From Cryptomeria japonica (Eukaryota; Streptophyta; Pinopsida; Cupressales; Cupressaceae), in NCBI RefSeq assembly GCF_030272615.1, contig NC_081409.1, forward strand, positions 872,285,379 through 872,312,926: a stretch of DNA of 27,548 bases, in the 5' to 3' direction. Made by a program: the position numbers and the translations under genes. The notes under the pieces are model-generated. The model did no database searches. It was not told where the DNA came from and saw nothing but the letters and a program-made list of their open reading frames with translations. Of the stretch, positions 10,141-20,107 are shown piece after piece. Numbering within the stretch: the stretch's first letter is position 1; each line of letters begins with the position of its first letter.

Positions 10141-12445
10141 CCTACAGGGCCAAAGGACACCATATGACCCCCTAGGACACAATAGGGTGTTGTTATGTGT
10201 CGTATGGTGTTGTAAGGGGTCATACGTTGCCTTATGACCCCTTAGGACACCATATGACCCATTAGGACACAATATGGTGTCGTTATGGGTCCTATGGACA
10301 CCTAAGGGGTCATATGGTGTCCTATGGGGCCATAAGACACCATATGACCCCTTAGGTGTCGTTATGGGTCGTATGGTGTCATAAGGGTTCATATGGTGTC
10401 CTATGACCCCTTAGGACACAATATGACCCCCTAGGACACAATAGGGTGTCATTATGAATCGTATGGTATCCTAAGGGGTCATATGGTGTCGTATGATCCC
10501 TTATGACACCATATGAACCCTTAGGAAACAATATGGTGTCGTTATGGTCATATGGTATCGTAAGGGTTCATATGGTCTCCGATGACCCCTTAGGACACCA
10601 TATGACCCCCTAGGAGACAATAGGGCGTCGTTATGGGTCGTATGGTGTCCTAAGGGGTCATATGGTTTCTTATGACCCCTAAGGATACCATATGACCCCT
10701 TAGGAAACAATATGGTGTCATTATGCGTCGGATGGTGTCGAAAGGGGTCATATGGTGTTGTATGACCCCTCAAGACACCATTTGACCCATTAGGACATAA
10801 TATGGTGTTGTTATGGGTTGTATGGACACCTAAGGGGTCATATGATGTCCTATGGGGCCACAGGACACCATATGACCCCTTAGGTGTCATTATGGGTCGT
10901 ATGGTGTCGTAAGTGGTCATATGGTGTCGTATGCCACCTTAGCACACCATATTGCCCCCTACAACACGTTAGGGTGTCGTTATGGGTTGTTTGGTGTCCT
11001 AAGGTGTCTTATGACCCCTTAGGACACCATATGACCCCTTAGGACACAATAGGGTGTCGTTATGGGTTGTATGGTGTCCTAAGGGGTCATATGGTGTCTT
11101 ATGACCCCTTATGACACCATATGACCCCTTAGGAAACAATATGGTGTTGTTATGGGTTGTATGGTGTCCTAGGGGGTCATATGGTGTCCTATGACCCCTT
11201 AGGACACCATATGACCCCCTAGGATGCAATAGGGTGTTGTTATAGGTCGTATGGTGTCTGAAGGGGTCACACGGTGTCTTATGACCCCTTAGGACACCAT
11301 ATGACCCCTTAGGAAACAATATGGTGTTGTTATGGGTCGTATTGTGTCTTGAGGGGTCATATGGTGTCCTATGACCTTTTAGGACACCATATGACCCCTT
11401 AGGACATAATGTGGTGTTGTTATAGGTTGTATGGACACGTAAGGGGTCATATGATGTCCTATGCTGCCATAGGACACCATATGACCCCTTAGGTGTCGTT
11501 ATGGGTCATATGGTGTCGTAAGGGGTCATATGGTGTCCTATGACCCCTTAGGACACCATATGACCCCTTAAGACACAATAGGGTGTCGTTATGGGTTGTA
11601 TGGTGTCCTAAGGGGTCATATGGTGTCTTGTGACCCCTTAAGACACCATATGACCCCTTAGGACACAATACGATGTCGTTATGGGTCGTATGGTGTCCTA
11701 AAGGGTGATATGGTGTCCTATCACCCCTTAGGACACCATATGACCCGTTAAGACACAATATGGTGTCGTTATGGGTCGTATGGACACCTAAGGGGTCACA
11801 CGGTGTCCTATCGGGCCATAGGACACCATATGACTCCTTAGGTGTCATTATGGGTCGTTATGGTGTCGTAAGGGGTCATATGGTGTCCTATGATCCCTTA
11901 GGACATAATAGGGTGTTGTTATGGGTCGTATGGTCTCGTAAGGTATCATATGGTGTCCTATGGCCCCTTAGGACACCATATGACCCCTTACGACACAATA
12001 GGGTGTTGTTATGGGTCGTATAGTGTCGTAAGGGGTCATATGGTTTCCTATGACCATTTAGGACACCATATGACCCGTTAGGACACAATATGGTGTTGTT
12101 ATGTGTCGTATGGTGCTGTAAGGGGTCATATGGAGTCCTATGACCCCTTAGGAAACCATATGACCTCCTAGGACACAATAGGGTGTCATTATGGGTCCTA
12201 TGGTGTCCTAAGGGGTCATATGGTGTCTTATGACCCCTTAGGACACCATATGAGCTGTTAGGAAACAATATTGTGTTGTTATGGGTTATATGGTGTCCTA
12301 AGGGGTCATATGGTGTCCTATGACACCTTAGGATACCATATGACCCCTTAGGACATAATATGGTGTTGTTATGCTTCGTATGGACACCTAACAGGTCATA
12401 TGATGTCCTATGGGGCCATAGGACACCATATGACCCCTTAGGTGT
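10141..12445. repeat. Higher-order repeat copy A of the 90-bp satellite
   Basis: Rare variants in this block recur in the same order in 12755-15155. Matched anchors are CTACAGGGCCA (10143 and 12757), TCTCCGATGACC (10576 and 13190), ACAACAC (10961 and 13575), AATGTGGTGTTGTT (11408 and 14032) and GGGTGTTGTTATGGG before TCGTATAGTG (12001 and 14715). Offsets are 2614, 2614, 2614, 2624 and 2714 bp, so indels including about one whole unit separate the copies. Confidence 0.8.
10288..10350. repeat. Representative ~62-bp near-perfect palindrome (variant satellite unit)
   Basis: In this variant the unit reads ACACCTAAGGGGTCATATGG, TGTCCTATGG, GG, CCATAGGACACC and so on to CTTAGGTGT. The arms are 30 bases with a two-base centre; this copy has one arm mismatch. 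About 15 copies occur, centred near 7864, 8217, 9195, 9560, 9817, 10329, 10858, 11463, 11815, 12416, 12940, 13468, 14092, 14437 and 15126, with varying mismatches. Some are eroded. Confidence 0.8.
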
Positions 12446-12754
12446 CATTATGGGTCGTATGGTTTCGTAAGGGGTCATATGGTGTCCTAGACCCCTTAGG
12501 ACACCATATGACCCCCTAGGACACAATAGGGTGTTGTTATGGGTTGTATGGTGTCCTATGGGGTCATATGGTGTCTTATGACCCTTTAGGACACCATATG
12601 ACACCTTAGGACACAATACGGTGTCGTTATGGGTTGTATGGTGTCCTAAGGGGTCATATGGTGTCTTATGACTGCTTAGGACACCATATGACCCATTTGG
12701 ACACAATATGGTGTCGTTATGGGTCATATGGACACCTAAGGGGTCATATGCTAT

Positions 12755-15155
12755 CCTACAGGGCCAGAGGACACCATATGACCCCCTAGGACACAATAGG
12801 GTGTTCTTATGTGTTGTATGGTGCCCTAAGGGGTCATACGGTGTCTTATGACCCCTTAGGACACCATATGACCCATTAGGACACAATATGGTGTCGTTAT
12901 GGGTCGTATGGACACCTAAGGGTTCATATGGTGTCCTATGGGGCCATAGGACACCATATGACCCCTTAGGTGTCGTTATGAGTCGTATGGTGTCGTAAGG
13001 GGTCATATGGTGTCCTATGACCCCTTAGGACACAATATGACCCCCTAGGACACAATAGGGTGTCATTATGGGTCGTATTGTGTCCTCAGGGGTCATATGG
13101 TTTCGTATGATCGCTTAGGAAACCATATGACCCCTTAGGAAACAATATGTTGTTGTTATGGTCATATGGTGTCCTAAGGGTTCATATGGTCTCCGATGAC
13201 CCCTTAGGACACCATATGACCCCCTAGGAGACAATAGGGTGTCGTTATGGGTTGTATGGTGTCCTAAGGGGTCATATGGTTTCTTATGACCCCTAAGGAC
13301 ACCATATGACCCCTTAGGAAACAATATGGTGTCATTATGGGTCGGATGGTGTCGTAAGCGATCATATGGTGTTCTATGACCCCTCAAGACACCATATGAC
13401 ACAATAGGACATAATATGGTGTTGTTATGGGTCATATGGACACCCAAGGGGTCATATGATGTCTTATGTGGCCACAAGACACCATATGACCGGTTATGTG
13501 TCATTATGGGTCGTATGGTGTCATAAGTGGTCATATGGTGTCCTATGACCCCTTAGCACACCATATTATCCCCTACAACACATTAGGGTGTCGTTATGGG
13601 TTGTTTGGTGTTCTAAGGTGTCATATTGTGTCTTATGTCCCCTTAGGACACCATATGACCCCTTAGGACACAATAGGGTGTTGTTATGGGTTGTATGGTG
13701 TTCTAAGGGGTCATATGGTGTCTTATGACCCCTTATGACACAATATGACCCCTTACGAGACAATATGGTGTTGTTATGGGTTGTATGGTGTCCTAAAGGG
13801 TCATATGGTCTACTATGACCCCTTAGGACACCATATGACCCCCTAGGACACAATAGGGTGTTGGTATGGGTCGTATGGTTTCCTAAGGGGTCACATGGTG
13901 TCTTATGACCCCTTAGGACACCATATGACCCCTTAGGAAACAATATGGTGTTGTTATGGGTCATATGGTGTCCTGAGAGGTCATATGGTGTCCTATGAAC
14001 TTTTAGGATGCCATATGACCCCTTAGGACATAATGTGGTGTTGTTGTGGGTCGTATGGACACGTAAGGGGTCATATGATGTCCTATGGGGCCATAGGACA
14101 CCATATGACCCCTTACGTGTCGTTATGGGTCATATGATGTCGTAAGGGGTCATATGGTGTCCTATGACCCCTTAGGAAACCATATGACCCCTTAAGACAC
14201 AATAGGGTGTCGTTAAGGGTCGTATGGTTTCCTAAGGGGTCATATGGTGTCTTGTGACCCCTTAAGACATGATATGACCCCTTAGGACACAATACGATGT
14301 CGTAATGGGTCGTATCATGTCCAAAAGGGTCATATGTTGTCCTATCACCCGTTAGGACACCATATGACGCGTTAACACACAATATGGTGTCGTTATGGGT
14401 CGTATGGACACCTAAGGGGTCATATGGTGTCCTGTGGGGCCATAGGACAACATATGACCCCTTAGGTGTTGTTCTGGGTCGTTATGGTGTCGTAAGGGGT
14501 CATATGGTGTCCTATGATCCCTTAGGACATAATAGGGTGTTGTTATGGGTCATATGGTGTCATAAGGTATCATATGGTGTCCTATGGCCCCTTAGGACAC
14601 CATATGAACCCTTAGGAGACAATAGGGTGTTGTTATGGGTCGTATAGTATCGTAAGGGGTCATATGGTTTCCTATGACCCTTTCAGACACCATATGACCC
14701 CTTAGGACACAATAGGGTGTTGTTATGGGTCGTATAGTGTCGTAAGGGGTCATATGGTTTCCTATGACCATTTAGGACACCATATGACCCGTTAGGACAC
14801 AATATGGTGTTGTTATGTGTCGTATGGTGCTGTAAGGGGTCATATGGAGTCCTATGACCCCTTAGGAAACCATATGACCTCCTAGGACACAATAGGGTGT
14901 CATTATGGGTCCTATGGTGTCCTAAGGGGTCATATGGTGTCTTATGACCCCTTAGGACACCATATGAGCTGTTAGGAAACAATATTGTGTTGTTATGGGT
15001 TATATGGTGTCCTAAGGGGTCATATGGTGTCCTATGACACCTTAGGATACCATATGACCCCTTAGGACAGAATATGGTGTTGTTATGCTTCGTATGGACA
15101 CCTAACAGGTCATATGATGTCCTATGGGGCAATAGGACACCATATGACCCCTTAG
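12755..15155. repeat. Higher-order repeat copy B of the 90-bp satellite
   Basis: This is the partner of 10141-12445, in the same order and orientation, with the offset rising from 2614 to 2714 bp. Within its right end a further duplication exists: 14440-14710 matches 15130-15400 at an offset of 690 bp, including the rare variant GTTGTTCTGGGTCG. Confidence 0.8.
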
Positions 15156-16017
15156 GTGTTGTTCTGGGTCGTTATGGTGTCGTAAGGGGTCATATGGTGT
15201 CCTATGATCCCTTAGGACATAATAGGGTGTTGTTATGGGTCATATGGTGTCATAAGGTATCATATGGTGTCCTATGGCCCCTTAGGACACCATATGAACC
15301 CTTAGGACACAATAGGGTGTTGTTATGGGTCGTATAGTATCGTAAGGGGTCATATGGTTTCCTATGACCCTTTCGGGCACCATATGACCCCTTAGGACAC
15401 AATATGGTGTTGTTATGGGTCTTATGGTGTCATAAGGGGTCATATGGTGTCCTATGACCCCACAGGAAACCATAGGACCACCTAGGACACAATAGGGTGT
15501 CATTATGGGTCCTATGGTGTCCTAAGGGTTCATATGGTGTCCTATGACCCCTTAGGACACCATATGACCCGTTAGGAAACAATATGGTGTTGTTATGGGT
15601 TATGATGCTCTGCAAAAAGGATTAGAAAATCTGTTTGATGGCAACACACACAAGAGCACAAGAAACAAACGTTAGTGTTAGCAACAAAAGATTATCCTAA
15701 ACAGGCATATCAAGAGAGATATTAAGCATGAAATAGAAAGCATATAAACATAAAATGAAATAGCTAATCAAGATGCTCATAGTTGCTCCTCCCTTGTTCC
15801 TCTCCTCTCCAAGTCCCAAATGAGTGTAGCTCTCAGCAGCTTTTTGCACTATGGATGCTTATGGAGGATTGAGATTTAATACTAAGCTTCAAATATGAAA
15901 TGAAAAGCTAAATACTATGCTAGAGTAGATAGTGATGCTATGAAAAAGCTCTATGCTAATGCCAGTATAACAACAATACTCTAAAATGCTTCCCTTTTTG
16001 CTTGAGGAGAAGGGTTC

Positions 16018-16025
16018 TATTTATA
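16018..16025 (-). promoter_or_regulatory. TATA box of the LTR promoter
   Basis: The minus strand reads CTATAAATAGAA here, a near-ideal plant TATA element inside the LTR. Transcription would start about 25-35 bases downstream, near 15990, and proceed leftward. This marks the U3/R boundary of the LTR. Confidence 0.65.
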
Positions 16026-16990
16026 GAAGAAATAGGGAAATGAAGGGTTAAGATTGAGCAATCTTAACAAGGGTTAGGATTGAAAGTTGGGGATCCATGT
16101 GCACAATTGGCACCAATAAAATGGTGACAAGTTTCAACATAGGATTGGGTTGAGAGAAGAGGTTGGAGGCATTAAAGGCCTGAGAAGACCTCATGGTTAT
16201 CTAGAAGGCAAGGGTCAAGTCTAAATTAAGATTACCCACTGGATTAAGAGTTAATCCAAGGATAAACCTTTGTGCAAATGTTTAAGAGATAATCATGGTC
16301 AAAGCATTAATGGCCTGATGAGACCTTTGGGTTGGGTAGAGGTTGAGTCAAAACAAATGTTTTAACCATGTGGGAGGGTTTGAGGTAACCATTAATGGTT
16401 ATTGGAGACTTTGGGGATTAAGTGGTTGAAGGTTGAAAGCCTTCAATGGTTATCAAAGACTTTGAGCCATTTAGTGGTTGAAGGTTGGAAGCTTTCAAAG
16501 GTTATCCAAGACTTTGAGGGTTAATTTGTTGAACACACAAAGCATTAATTGCTTTTCAAAGACTTTGGAGTCTTTGAGAAGTGACTCCAATTTGCTTAGG
16601 AATGTGACAATATTTAAGGGATGAATTTAGGCTAATTAGGAAGGGTTTAGAAGAATCTAGAAGGGGTTTAGGCATACAAGTGGATTTTGTAGGAAAATGC
16701 AAGTGGGAGAAATTTTGGTATTTTCAATTAAAATAAAATCATTTATTTCAATTAAATGGTGTAATTTGCATTTGGATAAATATTCAAATAAATATTAATT
16801 TATTTAAATGAGAAAAATGAAGATAAAGCATTTAAAATGCTTGAAGACTTTGAGGGAAACCATTAAAGGCTTGAAGACTTTAAGGAAAACCATTAAAGTC
16901 TTAAGAAGACTATAGAAGGAAGCCATCAAGTTTGAAGACTTTAAAGCCATCAAGTTTGACTACTTTAAGGGAAACCATTAAAGGTTTCAA

Positions 16991-17200
16991 GTGGGTGAGG
17001 ATAAATAGGATTTTAAATAAATAATTTATTTAAAATAGTTGTGCAACTTGCTTTTGTAGGAAAATACAAGTGGGTGGAGGATAAAGGTGATTTAAATAAA
17101 TTATTTATTTAAAATAATTGTGCAACTTGCATTTGTAGGAAAATGCAAGTGGGTGGAGGATAAAGGTGATTTAAATAAATGATTTATTTATTTAAATGTG
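16991..17200. repeat. 79-bp tandem repeat within LTR U3
   Basis: Copies start at GTGGGTG(G)AGGATAAA at 16991, 17070 and 17149 (spacing 79 and 79; the third is partial). Each includes TTTAAATAAAT and TTGTGCAACTTGC. Repeats of this kind in U3 are often promoter or enhancer modules in plant retrotransposons. That role is inferred. Confidence 0.8.
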
Positions 17201-17475
17201 AGAGGTGGGATTTTGGGGGTTTTAAATAAATATTAATTTATTTAAATGTGAGAGAAGATTTAATTAAATAAATATGATTTATTTATTTAATTAATGGTCT
17301 GAATTTGGTTAAGTGAATTAAATCAAATAAATTGAATAATTTATTTAATTAATAGGAGAATAGGGTTAAGATGAATTAATTAAATATTAATTTAATTAAT
17401 TATTAATTGATGGTTAAATAATCAAATAAATACTAAGTATTCATTTAATTAAGTGGACAGATTTATGTGACTACA

Positions 17476-17488
17476 TTTGCCCCTCTTT
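17476..17488 (-). promoter_or_regulatory. Polypurine tract (plus-strand primer site)
   Basis: The minus strand reads AAAGAGGGGCAAA directly before the LTR start TGTAGTCACA. This is the expected position and composition for the primer of second-strand cDNA synthesis in Gypsy elements, and it fixes the LTR boundary. Confidence 0.85.
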
Positions 17489-19888
17489 GAGACGGTGTGG
17501 TTTATCGCATCGTTTCAAAGAAAGAAAAATAGGTGTGAAGAAATGCCCCATAAAATGTAAATTTAATGGGTGGTATGCCCCCTCGAGAGATGGGCCGAAT
17601 TTTTTTTGAAAAATCGGGCGATCTCTCGAAAAAGAATGAAAAGCGGAGGGGAGGTAGAATAGAAGAAATTAGAACTAATGATGAAAGAATGGGAGAAAAT
17701 GGAGTGAATATGAAGAAACAACAAGCCAGCGAGTACCCTGAGGTCATGCAAGAGATACATAGCAGATGTAGTGTGGGGTTTGGATTGATGCTATACAATT
17801 GATCAAAATTGGTTGGACAATCTGGTGCAATCGGTTTAATTGCCCCGGTCAAGTCAAAGCGTGACAGTTGATGTCAGTTGGTCACTTGGACATGATAAAG
17901 TCTGAGTAAGTGAATCAAAGTGACCTGATGTGACTTAGACAATTGATGTAATTGCCCGATGAAGTCAAGGTATATGAAGAAAAATACTCGTTGAGACGTA
18001 GACAATTGATGTAATTGTCCATTGGATTGTGTTTGATTGGTTGATCAATTGATAGTATGTGCGTGTGATGGATGGTTGTGGGGAATCATGGCAACCCCGT
18101 TGAGACTAGGTCATTGTGATAAATGCCTGATGTAGTCTAGGATTACCATAATCGATTACCTGTTGAGACCCGAAGATACTTGATCAGAGTATCTGTTGAT
18201 AGTCTAGGTGTGTGTGAGTCGATGTATCTGTGTAGACAGAGTAACTGGCTTGACTTATTGGATGACTTAGGATAGGAAACACAATCCCTCCTATTTAGAG
18301 ATGGATGGTGATGAACGTGGCTTGATTAGGTTGATTGGGACACGATGTAGGGTATGTGATGCTGATTGTTGAGATGGGGAGGGTTGGGGGGGTTCGATGT
18401 TAGAAGAAATGGAGGACCTATGACTCATTCCTATGGAAGAAGAGGAAAATAGAGTATCCATTGTCATTACTATGTATGAATGATATGCAGCTATTTATGA
18501 ATGTATGGATGGGTGGAATGCAACGAAATGCAATATATACAAATGAGATGGAATGATGATCCATGGTGCATTATTTTTCATCATTGAGCTTTAAAATGTT
18601 GTAAGAAAATACAAGCAACTTGACATAAAGATTCAAGATGACCAGAGTATTTCTTACATGGATTTTGATATAGCAAGTTAATACAAGCAACTTGATATAA
18701 TGGATCAAGTTGACCTGAGTATTGCTTGCGGAACAGACAAGGATTATCTCCGTTCATGCATGACTTGGAACGTCCTCCTTGATCTTAGGCTGATCATATC
18801 CTGAGACAAGTGCATACCGTATTAAGAAATAAAACCTTTATCCAGTTTGGACGAGGTAGAAGGAACCAAAGGAAGAGCATTGTACCTGCAAACAAATAGT
18901 ATATACATAAAGAATAAAGAATAAGGATCCTTGGTAATGGTTCATGCTCATATGGTCGAGGTATACGCTGTAGTCAGCAAGCCGTAATGATCTATGACTG
19001 CATTTTGCATAAGATCATGTAGCTTGGTGAACTTCCCACGTAGACACCATTAGTACATGCCCCAGTACTTCATCGGAAATAATGCGCAAACGATACAAAA
19101 CAATGCTGAAAGATCCCGATACAGATAAACAAATGAATTACTCACAAATCAACCAAGTATTTGATAGCTTAACATAATTTTCTTGTCAAAGAAAATGTCA
19201 TCTTGTCTTTGTTTTGATAAGGAAGGATGCATCCTTGTTTAAGACAGTTTGGATTGTTGATGTTGATTGTGTTGGTCGAGTGATAAGTGGTCATTTGTGT
19301 GAGTATTTTGTATCTGATCGGATGAATATGTACAAGGTGTTGCCATGTTTTTGTGTGATTTTTGATGGGTTTTCTGATGTTTTTTGGATTTTGTGAAACA
19401 ATTTTGAATGTTTTTGGTATTTTGAGAGTCATTTTTTTTAATGTTTTTGATATTTTCTGATGATTGCCTGAATGAAGAGCGTGATGAATCATATGAGACA
19501 ATGTAGAATCCACTTCCTTCACGAGGGTAAGGGTATTGCCCCCAGTTTGTAGACCTGACTATGAAAAGGTGGGATGCTAGACGCATGGAGTATTTTCTTA
19601 ATTGCAGATCAAATAACAAGCCATGGTTTGGATGGATGGATGTATGTGTGCATGAATGTGATCGCAATGAGCCTGAAAGATACTGGAGCCATTGCCTTTA
19701 CGAGTGGCGCCTGTTTGCCAGGTTTTCACCATCGCACTTACCCAAGGTGCCACCGGAGTGGTTGTTCACCGTTTGGATGCATGATTTTTTTCTTTACTTT
19801 TGTGAATGTTTTTGTATTTTCTTCAGGACATTTTCTGAATGTTTTTGGTATTTTCTGATGTGCAGTGGAGCCTGATGCTCTGTACACC
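17489..19888 (-). other. Long non-coding spacer between pol and the 3' LTR
   Basis: This 2.4-kb stretch has no convincing coding frame. The frame at 17502-17852 (minus, 116 codons) and those near 19169-19667 are low in complexity or lack motifs. It contains small repeats: TACAAGCAACTTGA at 18611 and 18682 within ~71-bp copies, TAGACAATTGATGTAATTG twice near 17936 and 17998, and a T-rich block (GAATGTTTTTGGTATTTT) at about 19407 and again at about 19838. Long 3' spacers are usual in Tat elements. No gene is claimed. Confidence 0.7.
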
Positions 19889-20107
19889 TTAGGTATAAAA
19901 CCTTTTGAGGTGCATGCTGTTGATTGGATCTGCAAGCGGTTCTCCTTCTGATGTAGCCAACTGATATGCCCCGGACCCGAATACAGCAGTGACAACATAT
20001 GGGCCGAGCCAATTTGATTCAAACTTGCCTTGATGTTCTCTATGTGGTTGGTTGCGAGGATTTTCGCAAAGAACAAGATCACCTACCTCAAATGTACGAG
20101 ATCTAAC
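19889..20107 (-). pseudogene. C-terminal tail of the Gypsy integrase, cut off by a TGA
   Basis: Beyond the TGA at 20108-20110 the same frame stays open for 73 codons (VRSRTFEVGDLVL ... GKFESNWLGPYVV ... GAYQLA ... MHLKRFYT) and ends at TAA 19889-19891. The GPY/F-type motif and the final LKRFY are typical of the C-terminus of plant Gypsy integrases, so the TGA is a nonsense mutation and not the natural end. Confidence 0.85.

Larger units (their letters stand above)
7685..15602. repeat. ~7.9-kb satellite of ~90-bp self-complementary units (about 88 copies)
   Basis: The common unit is 90 bp: GGACACCATATGACCCCTTA, GGACACAATAGGGTGTCGTT, ATGGGTCGTATGGTGTCCTA, AGGGGTCATATGGTGTCCTA, TGACCCCTTA. Unit positions 1-25 are the exact reverse complement of positions 54-78. 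Each unit therefore holds a 25-bp inverted repeat with a 12-base spacer on one side and a 28-base spacer on the other. A ~20-bp sub-repeat is visible (GGACACCATA beside GGACACAATA; TGGTGTCCTA twice). Because 90 is a multiple of 3, long open frames arise on both strands (372 codons at 11888-13006 minus) with a 30-residue repeat such as GSYGVLRGHKTPYDPLGHH. These are best read as satellite by-products, not genes. The array stops abruptly at a retrotransposon LTR. Confidence 0.93.
15603..17475 (-). repeat. 3' LTR of the Gypsy element (~1.87 kb)
   Basis: Read on the minus strand it begins TGTAGTCACATAAATCTG immediately after a polypurine tract and ends GCAGAGCATCA where the satellite resumes, giving canonical TG...CA ends. 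U3 (about 17475-16000) is AT-rich with palindromes of ATTTATTTAAT type (17225-17450) and several tandem repeats, including one with agtggttgaaggttg at 16421 and 16473. A TATA box at 16025-16018 puts R and U5 in the last ~390 bp. The left boundary could be 15603 or 15606. The second LTR needed for proof is not in the window. Confidence 0.8.

Noticed and set aside
7685-15602. CRISPR-like appearance of the 90-bp array
   Set aside because: There are no unique spacers between repeats; the unit is continuous satellite DNA and the context is a plant genome with retrotransposons.
7858-15615. Many 60-372-codon open frames on both strands of the satellite as genes
   Set aside because: They follow from a period divisible by 3, occur on both strands, begin at arbitrary points and show no domain.
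17502-17852. 116-codon minus-strand frame as an extra Tat ORF
   Set aside because: No recognisable motif; it lies beside the LTR and has a Pro/Phe/Ser-rich composition expected by chance.
19705-19721. TGGCGCCTGTTTGCCAG on the plus strand as a tRNA primer-binding site
   Set aside because: It is on the opposite strand to the Gypsy element, in its 3' spacer, and no LTR end lies beside it.
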